Below, in pieces: positions 1 through 5,476 of a stretch of DNA of 5,476 nucleotides; positions within the stretch are counted from its first letter, which is position 1, and each line of letters begins with the position of its first letter. Below the pieces are notes generated by a model that ran no database searches, was not told where the DNA came from, and worked only from the letters and a program-made list of their open reading frames with translations. The translations under genes and the position numbers were made by a program. Source of the DNA: a bacterium. Lineage in GTDB: Bacteria > Cyanobacteriota > Sericytochromatia > S15B-MN24 > VGJW01. The stretch covers positions 1-5,476 of the forward strand of contig JAJYIO010000215.1 of NCBI GenBank assembly GCA_021790035.1. Reading direction: 5' to 3'.

Positions 1-1311
1 CTGCAGGGCGCGGGTCACGGCTCCGTGCAGGTTTTCGAGATTGGACCATGTCGTGGCGGTCTCGAGGGTGTCGACCATGACCCCCCGGTCGAGCAACACG
101 TCCCGCAGGTACGGGAGATCGAAGCGATGGGCAAACCACTCCCGCCCCACCCCCGCTCCGAGCGACACGGCGCGAGCCGCCTTGAGAGCCTTGCCGGCCG
201 CCGCCCGCTGGATGCGGACCTCGGCGCCGGTCCCCTCGAATCCGGCAATGAGCAGGCAGCGGCCCTCCATCGGTCCCAGCCAGCGCTTGACGACCGCCGC
301 GGCCGCGGACTGGAGCCGCGAGGGCGAGGTGGTCCGCATGGCGAAGGTGGCCTCGGTCTCCGACGCATCCGACAGCCGGAACGTGGCCGGACGGCCGCCG
401 GACTGCATCAGCGTCCGGATCGCCCCGATCCCGGACTCGAAGTCCGGCAGCAGGACGCCGACGTGGTGACGCGCGGCCGGACTCGGATGAACCCGCAGCC
501 AGGCCTCTGTGATGACGCCCAGGGCACCCTCACCGCCAGCCAGAACCCGATTGAGATCCGGTCCTTCGCTCGACGCCGGCACGACCGGCGTCTCGAGGTC
601 GCCAGCGGGCGTCGCCACGCGCAGGCTTACCACCATGTCCTCGATCTTGCCGTAGCGAGTCGATTGCTGTCCGGCCGAGCGGGCGGCGATCCATCCGCCC
701 AGCGTCGAGAACTCGAAGCTCTGGGGGAAGTGGCCGAGCGTGAAGCCCTGCTGGCCGAGCGCCGCCTCGACTTCGGGCCCGAGCATCCCCGCCTCGAGAT
801 GGGCCACGCGGCTCAGGGGATCGAGCGAGATGAGGCGATCGAGCCCGCGCAGCGACAGCGCCAGATAGGGGCCCGAAGGTCCCTCGACGCCCCCGACGAC
901 GCTCGTTCCGCCGCCAAATGGCACGACCGGAAGCCGAGCCTCGGCGGCGACTCGCAACAGCTCACGCACCTGGTCGTGGGTTCGCGGCACGGCGACCGCA
1001 GCCGGCGCGGTGGCGATCGCCCCCGACCGCAGGCGCACCAGGTCCCGGTAGGACTTGCCGCAGGCATGCCGGATCCGCGACTCGCGATCGGTCAGGAGCT
1101 GGGCCGAAGCCCTTGCCAGGCGATCGAAAAGAGCGGGCTCGAGAACGTGGTCAGGCATCGACACCTGCTCGAGGCTCACGGGAGGGGCCACGTCCTCGGA
1201 CCAGGCTCCGATCCGCCGGAGCAAGGACGGCCAGAAATGGGGGCGATCGATCAGCGAGAAGCTCCGCCCGTTCTCGCCCCACCCGTTCCATCGCGTCGAC
1301 ATGGACGACAT
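1..1311 (-). CDS. AGPS-like FAD-binding oxidase (alkyldihydroxyacetonephosphate synthase family), C-terminus cut by window edge
   Basis: The first 437 residues of a flavoprotein of the PCMH/VAO superfamily are seen; the frame is open to base 1. AGPS swaps the acyl chain of acyl-DHAP for a fatty alcohol, forming the ether bond of ether lipids. Family marks are an N-terminal WNGWG (residues 8-12), the FAD-pyrophosphate loop PFGGGTSVVGG (131-141), LGHFPQSFEFSTLGGW (192-207; its His194 aligns with the conserved active-site His of AGPS), RYGKIEDMV (219-227), GEGALGVITEA (260-270), and RFDLPYLRD followed by MVDTLETATTW (396-404, 412-422). About 100 residues appear to be missing, including the C-terminal His-rich active-site segment, so catalytic competence cannot be judged. 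The ATG at 1311 follows AGAGGG with a 6-base gap; a second in-frame ATG lies at 1302. Many bacterial homologues are of unknown substrate, though one contributes to ether lipids in Myxococcus xanthus. The family is secure; ether-lipid synthesis is inference. Confidence 0.9.
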   Translation of the reverse strand, partial: MSSMSTRWNGWGENGRSFSLIDRPHFWPSLLRRIGAWSEDVAPPVSLEQVSMPDHVLEPALFDRLARASAQLLTDRESRIRHACGKSYRDLVRLRSGAIATAPAAVAVPRTHDQVRELLRVAAEARLPVVPFGGGTSVVGGVEGPSGPYLALSLRGLDRLISLDPLSRVAHLEAGMLGPEVEAALGQQGFTLGHFPQSFEFSTLGGWIAARSAGQQSTRYGKIEDMVVSLRVATPAGDLETPVVPASSEGPDLNRVLAGGEGALGVITEAWLRVHPSPAARHHVGVLLPDFESGIGAIRTLMQSGGRPATFRLSDASETEATFAMRTTSPSRLQSAAAAVVKRWLGPMEGRCLLIAGFEGTGAEVRIQRAAAGKALKAARAVSLGAGVGREWFAHRFDLPYLRDVLLDRGVMVDTLETATTWSNLENLHGAVTRALQ

Positions 1312-1317
1312 CTTAGA

Positions 1318-1323
1318 CCCTCT
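1318..1323 (-). promoter_or_regulatory. Ribosome binding site of the AGPS-like gene
   Basis: AGAGGG on the minus strand lies six bases before the ATG at 1311. It favours that ATG over the one three codons later, whose gap would be 15 bases. Confidence 0.55.
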
Positions 1324-1563
1324 TTTGTTTGACGAGATCCCGGTGCGCGGTCGATGGGCTGCGCAAGCGGGCCCACCTGGAACTCTGCACTGCATCCACT
1401 CGACCCGTATCGCTCGAGGGAGCGTCGTGCGCCCTGGCCCGCCGAACCCGGCAGCGAACGATAGAACTCGGCATCCTGGACCTGGGACCCGCCCGCCAAG
1501 AGCGATAGGTTGGAGTCGACCGCGCGCGTCTCCTGGCCGCCTGCCCGGCCTCGGCGTGCGAAG

Positions 1564-1570
1564 AAAGGAG
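1564..1570 (+). promoter_or_regulatory. Strong ribosome binding site of the exported-protein gene
   Basis: AAAGGAG is a near-perfect anti-16S match, nine bases before the ATG at 1580. It decides the start: the same frame is open back to about 1055, but only this ATG has such a site and is followed at once by a signal peptide. Confidence 0.75.
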
Positions 1571-1579
1571 CCGAGGCTC

Positions 1580-2407
1580 ATGTCGGGAATCCACCGGTCG
1601 CTGTCCTTGCCTCTCGGGCTGGCCTGCGCGCTGGTCTGCGCCTCTCCGGCGCGCGCGCAAGCAGACCTGAACGCGCCGGCCCACCCGGCCGGGACGGCGA
1701 TGCAAGTATCGGGTGCGGGAGACCTCATGGCCGCATACCAGCTGGCCATCCTGGCGCATTATGACGCCGTCCTGGGCAATGATTCCGCCGCCGATGCGGA
1801 TCTGCACGCCGCCACCGAGCACCTCGACCTCGCCCAGAAGTCCGTCTCGCTCCAGGGCGTCCAGCGCCCGGCCATGTCGCCAGGTGGCGGAGGCGGTCCT
1901 GCCGCCGACCAGGCCGTGCCGGGGACCGCTCGAATCCTCCAGGAGCTCCACGCGCTGGCGGATACCACCCAGAGCGACATCACCCCCGAATCGACCACGC
2001 GCCTGGTCGCGGCCATGACCGGAGAGCTCGTGAACATGGGCCGACTGGGCGGAGGCGGAGGCCCCGGGCGCCCGATGCCGACCCGGATGACGGCCATCGA
2101 GCACATCGGCGAGGCCTATGCCCTGGTGGGCCAGGCCCAGACCGATCTGGCCATGGACAACTACCCGGAGGCCCACGGAGCGCTCGACCAGGCGGCCGTG
2201 CAGCTACAGGCCGCCCAGGCGGCCCCCGGAGGGGATGTCCTGGCCACCGACATCAAGCACATGTCCGACGCGGTCGAGAGCGCCAGCGGCCCGGTGGCCT
2301 CGAAATCGCAGGAGGCCCCAGAGGCTGTCATGCGCGCAGTCCGGGAGATCACGACCCGCTTGACGGCGATGGCCGAATCGCCAGCGGGCTCCTCGGAAGG
2401 GCCATAG
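1580..2407 (+). CDS. Exported helical-repeat protein with Gly-rich linkers, function unknown
   Basis: I do not recognise this 275-residue protein. Residues 1-26 are a Sec-type signal peptide: a basic start (HR at 5-6), a hydrophobic core (about 8-21) and an Ala-Arg-Ala end that predicts signal peptidase I cleavage before Gln27. No lipobox-like site or other membrane segment is seen, so the product is probably periplasmic or secreted. The mature chain is Ala-rich and predicted helical, broken by PGGGGGP (101-107) and a second five-glycine run (137-141). The segment around 62-86 and that around 159-183 look alike (D..., N, A, L, A, L, A, Q at equal spacing, about 8 of 25 identical by eye), and the helices after each linker also correspond. 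This suggests an ancient duplication of TPR-like hairpins. Only one Cys pair exists, inside the signal peptide; the mature chain has no Cys, arguing against cytochrome or metal-thiolate roles. It is probably transcribed alone, with hairpins following its stop. A scaffold or binding role is only a guess. Confidence 0.8.
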   Translation: MSGIHRSLSLPLGLACALVCASPARAQADLNAPAHPAGTAMQVSGAGDLMAAYQLAILAHYDAVLGNDSAADADLHAATEHLDLAQKSVSLQGVQRPAMSPGGGGGPAADQAVPGTARILQELHALADTTQSDITPESTTRLVAAMTGELVNMGRLGGGGGPGRPMPTRMTAIEHIGEAYALVGQAQTDLAMDNYPEAHGALDQAAVQLQAAQAAPGGDVLATDIKHMSDAVESASGPVASKSQEAPEAVMRAVREITTRLTAMAESPAGSSEGP

Positions 2408-2408
2408 A

Positions 2409-2432
2409 CCGATCCTGGCTTGAACGGATCGG
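2409..2432 (+). terminator. Hairpin directly after the exported-protein gene
   Basis: CCGATCC (2409-2415) pairs perfectly with GGATCGG (2426-2432) around a 10-base loop, starting two bases after the TAG stop. No T-run follows. An alternative stem, CGGGCCC (2430-2436) with GGGCCCG (2450-2456), shares its bases, so the two cannot form together. It is a plausible transcript end or RNA-stabilising structure for the upstream gene. Confidence 0.4.
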
Positions 2433-2491
2433 GCCCGAGAGGTCAAGGTGGGCCCGCTCAACGGCGGAAGGCTCCGGACCCACGCGACGTT

Positions 2492-2526
2492 CGATCCGGG
2501 CAGAGCGCATGCTCTCGCCCGGATCG
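2492..2526. terminator. Long near-perfect hairpin between convergent genes, candidate bidirectional terminator
   Basis: The ten-base arm 2492-2501 pairs perfectly with 2517-2526. Inside it AGAGC (2502-2506) pairs with GCTCT (2511-2515) around the loop GCAT, leaving one unpaired C at 2516. The 15-bp stem lies 84 bases beyond the stop of the plus-strand gene and 46 beyond that of lipB, where convergent transcripts would need to end. Neither side has a clear T-run, so it may act without one or mainly protect 3' ends. Confidence 0.5.
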
Positions 2527-2572
2527 CCGGCATCCAGGGCGTCGCGCAACGGTGCGAGACTCCGGGCAACGA

Positions 2573-3208
2573 TCAGGCCTGCTCGAAGCCGAACACCCGG
2601 CAGAAGGCGTCCAGCCATGCCTGGCGCACCAGAGCGAAATCGACCGGTCGTCCCAGAACCTCTTCCAGGCTCGTCATGACCTGGCTGTCCATCCCGCAGG
2701 GGCGGATCGCCGCAAATCCTGGATCCGGCGCGACGTCGAGCGATACTCCGTGATAACTGACCCAGCTCCGGATCGCCACCCCGATCGACGCGATCTTGCG
2801 ACCGCCGACCCAGACGCCGGTCCGGCCGTGCGACCGCTCCCCGGGCACGCCAAGCTGCTCCAGCGCCTCGATCACGGTCTCTTCGAGCCGGCGCAGGAAC
2901 CGGTGCAGATCCCGATCGGCCCCTTCGAGCCGGAAGATCGGATAAGCGACCAGCTGTCCGGGCCCGTGGTACGTGGCGTCGCCGCCGCGCTCCACCGCCA
3001 CGACCGGGACGTCCCTGGGGGTCAAGACGCTCTCGGCGGCGCCTCGCTTGCGTCCGACCGTGATGACCGGGGGGTGCCGGACCAGCAGCAGCATGTCGTC
3101 GATGCGATCTGCGGCCCGTTCAGCGACGGCCTGCCGCATCCGCACCAGCGCCCGGTCATAGGGCATCACACCGAGGTCCTCGACGCGCAAGGTCCTCTGG
3201 CGGCTCAC
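2573..3208 (-). CDS. lipB: Octanoyl-[acyl-carrier-protein]:protein N-octanoyltransferase LipB
   Basis: LipB moves the octanoyl chain from acyl carrier protein onto the lipoyl-domain lysine of enzymes such as pyruvate and 2-oxoglutarate dehydrogenase; LipA then inserts sulfur. The cytoplasmic protein has 211 residues, a normal length. The signature RGGDATYHGPGQ is at 74-85, the catalytic Lys is Lys138 in GGRKIASIG, and the catalytic Cys is Cys171 in IRPCGM; the SYHG element (151-154) is also present. The frame is open upstream to 3412, but that part overlaps the methyltransferase gene and does not resemble LipB. I chose GTG at 3208 because the conserved VEDLGVMPYD (9-18) follows; GAAGG abuts it, so spacing is poor. 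TTG at 3190 is the alternative. LipA is not adjacent here. The preceding methyltransferase gene ends 67 bases upstream on the same strand, with a terminator-like hairpin between, so shared transcription is doubtful. Confidence 0.95.
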   Translation of the reverse strand: MSRQRTLRVEDLGVMPYDRALVRMRQAVAERAADRIDDMLLLVRHPPVITVGRKRGAAESVLTPRDVPVVAVERGGDATYHGPGQLVAYPIFRLEGADRDLHRFLRRLEETVIEALEQLGVPGERSHGRTGVWVGGRKIASIGVAIRSWVSYHGVSLDVAPDPGFAAIRPCGMDSQVMTSLEEVLGRPVDFALVRQAWLDAFCRVFGFEQA

Positions 3209-3247
3209 CCTTCGACGGCGCCAGGACGCCCGAGGCCACGCAGGGGG

Positions 3248-3269
3248 AAAAGGCGCGATCGCCGGCGCC
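3248..3269 (-). terminator. Short GC hairpin plus T-run after the D12 methyltransferase gene
   Basis: On the minus strand GGCGC (3269-3265) and GCGCC (3256-3252) form a five-bp stem with an eight-base loop, followed at once by TTTT (3251-3248). It begins six bases after the methyltransferase stop codon and ends before the lipB start, so it could separate the two genes transcriptionally. The stem is short, so efficiency may be low. Confidence 0.4.
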
Positions 3270-3275
3270 GGGCCT

Positions 3276-4424
3276 TCACACCACCGCCTCTCTATGAGTG
3301 CGAATGGCGTACAGGTACTCGAAGACGGCCGTTCCAGCATAGGTCCGCATCGGGCCATCGGCATCGGCCCGAAACCGCCGGTAGCTGAACTCCCGGAAAT
3401 CCTCATCCCCAACCGATCGCCGGCCCAGCAGTGCCCGGAGCTGATCGCGCTCGACCAGGCCCTCGTCGTTGTAGCTCACGATCACCTGGTCGGCGGGGAC
3501 GCGCTCCACCAGATCGAACAGGGCATCGGCCGCCTGGGGGCGCCGACAGTACTGGGAGTCCTGCAGGCGGGCGGGCCGGAGCCCCGTCTTGCCGCGCGGC
3601 ACGAAGGCGTCGAGGTCCCACGACGCGACCGTCTCGAGGATGTGGTAGTAGGAGTTGTACTGGCGCTGGTTGTACGGCGGATCGATGTACATGACGGCGA
3701 TGTCCCGCCCGGCAAGCTGGTCGGCGAGGGCATTCGTGTCGCCGAGGAAAGCCTCGTGGACCCCGTCGCCGAAGATCAGCGCCGGCACGCGCAGGGTCAT
3801 CCGGGCGCGTGCCGGCGCCTTGAGGCGCTTGAGATAAGCGGCATAGACGCTGGCCGTGTTGGCGACCTGATCCAGGCTCTCCAGCAGGCTGGCCACGACG
3901 ATGGCCGCCTCGAGGTCCGTGATGGATCCCTCGCGCTGCCATGCGGAGATCTGATCGCGGATCGCCTGGCACCGCATGCCGTTCTCTCGCGAGAAATACA
4001 GACGACCGGCCGCCCCACCCTCGACGTAAGCCTCGGTGAAGGCACCCTCGGAGCCCGATAGCCCGTCGAGGTACGAGAGCACGCGAACGAGCCGAGCGAA
4101 ATCGCCAGATCGAAGATCCACGCCCCCTTTGGCCAGCCCGAAGGGCGCCGTCCGCGAGAGAAAGTCGCTGCAATCCACACCACCCAGATCGAGGCCCGCG
4201 AACCGGGGGGGATCGTTGTTGACCAGGAACGCCCTGGCCAGCACGTTCGAATAGGCCTGCAGGTCGTTCGAGATCGTCGAGAAGCCCAGCGTCTTGGCCA
4301 TCTGCCCGACGATGGTCGTGCCCGAGAAAGCGTCGAAGAACGTACCGGGCGGCTCGATGCCGCGATCCGCCAGCAGCGCGCGGATCGCTCCGAGCAGGGA
4401 ATACTTGCTGCCGATGTAGTTCAC
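3276..4424 (-). CDS. D12-class N6-adenine DNA methyltransferase (DPPY type)
   Basis: This enzyme transfers a methyl group from S-adenosylmethionine to N6 of adenine in a specific DNA sequence. The 382-residue chain is full-length for MethyltransfD12 (PF02086). It opens with MNYIGSKYSLL (1-11), the typical D12 N-terminus. AdoMet motif I is FFDAFSGTT (29-37), the acidic motif II is SNDLQ (52-56), a middle segment has YFSRENGM (143-150) and DQVANTASVYAAYLKR (185-200), and catalytic motif IV is YIDPPYNQRQYNSYY (246-260) with DPPY at 248-251. VIVSYNDEGL (314-323) follows, a common D12 C-terminal element. Target recognition should lie between motifs I and IV, but the recognised sequence cannot be read from this. 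The start is GTG; GAGG is only two bases away and no better site is seen. It is transcribed divergently from a second adenine methyltransferase 125 bp away, suggesting a modification or defence locus. No partner endonuclease lies downstream, where lipB follows. Confidence 0.93.
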   Translation of the reverse strand: MNYIGSKYSLLGAIRALLADRGIEPPGTFFDAFSGTTIVGQMAKTLGFSTISNDLQAYSNVLARAFLVNNDPPRFAGLDLGGVDCSDFLSRTAPFGLAKGGVDLRSGDFARLVRVLSYLDGLSGSEGAFTEAYVEGGAAGRLYFSRENGMRCQAIRDQISAWQREGSITDLEAAIVVASLLESLDQVANTASVYAAYLKRLKAPARARMTLRVPALIFGDGVHEAFLGDTNALADQLAGRDIAVMYIDPPYNQRQYNSYYHILETVASWDLDAFVPRGKTGLRPARLQDSQYCRRPQAADALFDLVERVPADQVIVSYNDEGLVERDQLRALLGRRSVGDEDFREFSYRRFRADADGPMRTYAGTAVFEYLYAIRTHREAVV

Positions 4425-4432
4425 GACCTCGA

Positions 4433-4461
4433 ACCCTAACTCAAGTCTCGGTAAATCGCCA
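4433..4461 (-). promoter_or_regulatory. Candidate promoter of the D12 methyltransferase gene, nearly leaderless
   Basis: On the minus strand TGGCGA (4461-4456) and TAGGGT (4438-4433) are separated by 17 bases. The -10 keeps the three strongest positions (TA...T) and the -35 matches three of six. Initiation about seven bases later would leave a leader of only a few bases before GTG at 4424. The match is weak and rests on position as much as sequence. Confidence 0.25.
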
Positions 4462-4514
4462 GGAATTGATCGCGAGGCCGGCGCGCCCCGGGTCGCAAGT
4501 CACCGGACGAAAGC

Positions 4515-4544
4515 TTGACCGGAGCGTCGCCTGGACCAAAGAAT
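4515..4544 (+). promoter_or_regulatory. Candidate promoter of the TaqI-like methyltransferase gene, leaderless
   Basis: TTGACC (4515-4520; five of six to the -35 consensus) is followed after 18 bases by AAGAAT (4539-4544; four of six to the -10). Transcription would start around the GTG at 4550, giving a leaderless message. This would explain why no well-spaced ribosome binding site precedes that GTG. Confidence 0.35.
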
Positions 4545-4549
4545 CGAAG

Positions 4550-5476
4550 GTGCACCCACAGGCCGAGTTCCACCTGCGCCATACCCTCAAGCGGGCGGGC
4601 CAGCGTAGCCTGGGAGCCTTCTATACCCCGCTGCCCCTCGCAGCCACGGTCGTGGCCGCGGCCCTCGATGCGGGCAGTCCGTGGCCCGACCGCCGCCTGG
4701 CCGTCCTCGATCCCGCAGCGGGCGCTGGCGACTTCCTGCTGGCCGCTCGTGCAGAGCTGGATCGACGCGGCATCCCGGCCGAGCTCACCGGCCTGGACGT
4801 CGACGCCGCCGCCCTCGACATCGCCCGTTCGCGGTTGTCTGCGGAGACGGATCTCCGATGTCAGGATGCCCTGGCCCCGACGACCCTCGCTCCGGCGGGA
4901 TTCGACCTCGTGATCGGGAACCCGCCATACGGGCTCAAGCGATCCGACGGGGCCACCTGGAAGCTGGCCGGATCGAGTGTCGACTCGTATGCCGCCTTCC
5001 TGGCCATGGGACTCGATCGCCTCCGGCCAGGCGGGATCATGGCCGTCGTCGTGGCCGACACCTGGCTTACCCTGCGCTCCCACCGCTCGCTGCGCGCCCG
5101 CTTGCTCGATCACCTGATCGCCGTCGTGCGCCTGCCGCAGGGAATCTTCCCGGCCACCGTCGGCACGGCCCTCCTGATCGCTCGGCGCCGACCCGAAGGT
5201 CCCGAGGGCCTCGGCACCGCGGCAACCACCCTGCGGATGGCCGACCTCACGGCGATGCCGGCCGACCGAGTGCTCGACAGCATCCCCTCGGCCCTCAAAA
5301 ATCCGCCGGAATCGACTCCGAGGGTCGGTCGCTACGATGTAGACGCCAAGCTCGTCTCGACGCTTCCGGGACTCCCGCTCTTCATCGGCTCGCCGGCCCT
5401 GGCGGATCTGCTCGGCGATCAGCCGGCCGCCCCCACCCGTCTCGCCCCCTGGCTCCTGGCGCCCGAGCTGGCCCCG
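4550..5476 (+). CDS. M.TaqI-like gamma-class N6-adenine DNA methyltransferase, C-terminus cut by window edge
   Basis: The first 309 residues of a second adenine methyltransferase run off the right edge. Motif X is RSLGAFYTP (19-27), AdoMet motif I is LDPAAGAGDFL (53-63), motif II is GLDVD (81-85), QDAL (105-108) marks motif III, and catalytic motif IV is FDLVIGNPPYG (118-128) with NPPY at 124-127. Motifs V-VII follow in DSYAAFLAMGLDRLRPGGIM (145-164) and VVVADTWL (166-173). Motif order X-I-II-III-IV defines the gamma class, and spacing and wording follow M.TaqI closely (RSLG near the start, FDL..GNPPYG, then a RPGG strand). The short N-terminus argues against HsdM of type I systems and the much larger PglX or type IIG enzymes, which have long N-terminal regions. 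The target-recognition domain would begin near or beyond the window end, so the recognised sequence is unknown. The start is GTG at 4550; TTG at 4466 is a less likely alternative. It may be an orphan, a type II partner or part of a larger defence locus. Confidence 0.9.
   Translation, partial: MHPQAEFHLRHTLKRAGQRSLGAFYTPLPLAATVVAAALDAGSPWPDRRLAVLDPAAGAGDFLLAARAELDRRGIPAELTGLDVDAAALDIARSRLSAETDLRCQDALAPTTLAPAGFDLVIGNPPYGLKRSDGATWKLAGSSVDSYAAFLAMGLDRLRPGGIMAVVVADTWLTLRSHRSLRARLLDHLIAVVRLPQGIFPATVGTALLIARRRPEGPEGLGTAATTLRMADLTAMPADRVLDSIPSALKNPPESTPRVGRYDVDAKLVSTLPGLPLFIGSPALADLLGDQPAAPTRLAPWLLAPELAP

Larger units (their letters stand above)
1312..1579. other. Divergent intergenic region, no gene recognised
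   Basis: These 268 bases separate the leftward AGPS-like gene from the rightward exported-protein gene and should hold both promoters. I find no convincing -35/-10 pair, sigma-54 site or operator. The only structure is a small perfect hairpin at 1411-1424 (CGCTC, loop GAGG, GAGCG), too short to name. The plus frame of the downstream gene stays open through this region, but nothing in its translation looks like protein. Confidence 0.6.

Noticed and set aside
1..6. CTGCAG (PstI site) exactly at the left end, suggesting a cloning junction.
   Set aside because: It sits in frame within the AGPS-like gene, and a single six-base site is expected by chance; nothing else points to vector sequence.
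25..1332. A 435-codon open frame on the plus strand.
   Set aside because: It lies antisense to the AGPS-like gene, which has clear family motifs. Its translation is Arg/Pro/Gly-rich and recognisable as nothing; it is an artefact of GC-rich codon usage.
1376..1400. A sigma-54-like sequence (TGGAAC...CTGCA) in the divergent spacer.
   Set aside because: The GG and GC are 11 bases apart, not the required 10, and the -24 and -12 elements are both imperfect.
1411..1424. A five-bp perfect hairpin, CGCTC-GAGG-GAGCG.
   Set aside because: It is short and easily arises by chance in GC-rich DNA; no repeat, operator half-site or T-run supports it.
1055..1579. Extension of the exported protein to an upstream start near 1055, giving 450 residues.
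   Set aside because: The added part overlaps the AGPS-like gene antisense, is low-complexity, and would bury the signal peptide and its AAAGGAG site inside the protein.
1313..2176. A 287-codon open frame on the minus strand.
   Set aside because: It is antisense to the exported protein, which has a ribosome binding site and signal peptide; the antisense translation shows no domain.
3209..3412. N-terminal extension of LipB to 279 residues.
   Set aside because: The extra 68 residues overlap the end of the methyltransferase gene, are Arg/Pro-rich and have no LipB counterpart.
3294..4173. Long open frames on both strands overlapping the D12 methyltransferase (plus 3294-4061, minus 3403-4173).
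   Set aside because: The D12 frame contains every family motif in order; these are out-of-frame shadows.
4436..5113. A 225-codon open frame on the minus strand that would fill the divergent spacer.
   Set aside because: It is antisense to the TaqI-like gene and has no recognisable features; the Gly/Glu-rich content mirrors the sense codons.
4550..5476. Naming the gamma methyltransferase as BREX PglX, a DISARM methylase or HsdM.
   Set aside because: The N-terminal region is too short for PglX or HsdM and closely matches M.TaqI. No other BREX, DISARM or type I gene is visible.

Overview
This is a GC-rich (about two-thirds G+C by eye) bacterial chromosomal segment with five protein-coding genes, two of them cut by the window edges. 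No tRNA, rRNA, CRISPR array, transposase or integrase is visible. Very long open frames lie antisense to every real gene, as expected from codon usage with G/C at third positions. The phylum cannot be fixed from five genes. An AGPS-like flavoprotein, a Gly/Ala-rich exported helical protein and frequent GTG starts would fit planctomycetes, myxobacteria and relatives, or actinobacteria. My weak preference is a planctomycete-like bacterium.

Left part (1-2407): a divergent pair separated by 268 bp. On the minus strand is the first 437 residues of a FAD-binding oxidase closely resembling alkyldihydroxyacetonephosphate synthase (AGPS), the ether-lipid enzyme; its C-terminus runs off the left edge. 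On the plus strand is a 275-residue exported protein of no recognised family. It has a clear signal peptide, two glycine-rich linkers and what looks like a two-fold internal duplication of helical hairpins.

Middle (2408-3275): a convergent intergenic region with strong hairpins, then lipB on the minus strand (octanoyltransferase of lipoate biosynthesis, catalytic Lys and Cys both present). LipA is not beside it in this window. A short hairpin followed by a T-run separates lipB from the upstream gene on the same strand.

Right part (3276-5476): the most interesting section. Two N6-adenine DNA methyltransferases of different structural classes are transcribed divergently from a 125-bp spacer. 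Leftward is a complete D12-class (alpha) enzyme with DPPY. Rightward is the N-terminal 309 residues of a gamma-class enzyme with NPPY whose layout follows M.TaqI closely. This looks like the edge of a restriction-modification or other methylation-based defence locus extending right of the window. No nuclease or helicase gene is visible here, so a defence role is inference. Both genes start with GTG, lack a well-spaced ribosome binding site, and have promoter-like hexamers almost abutting the start codon, which raises the possibility of leaderless transcripts.
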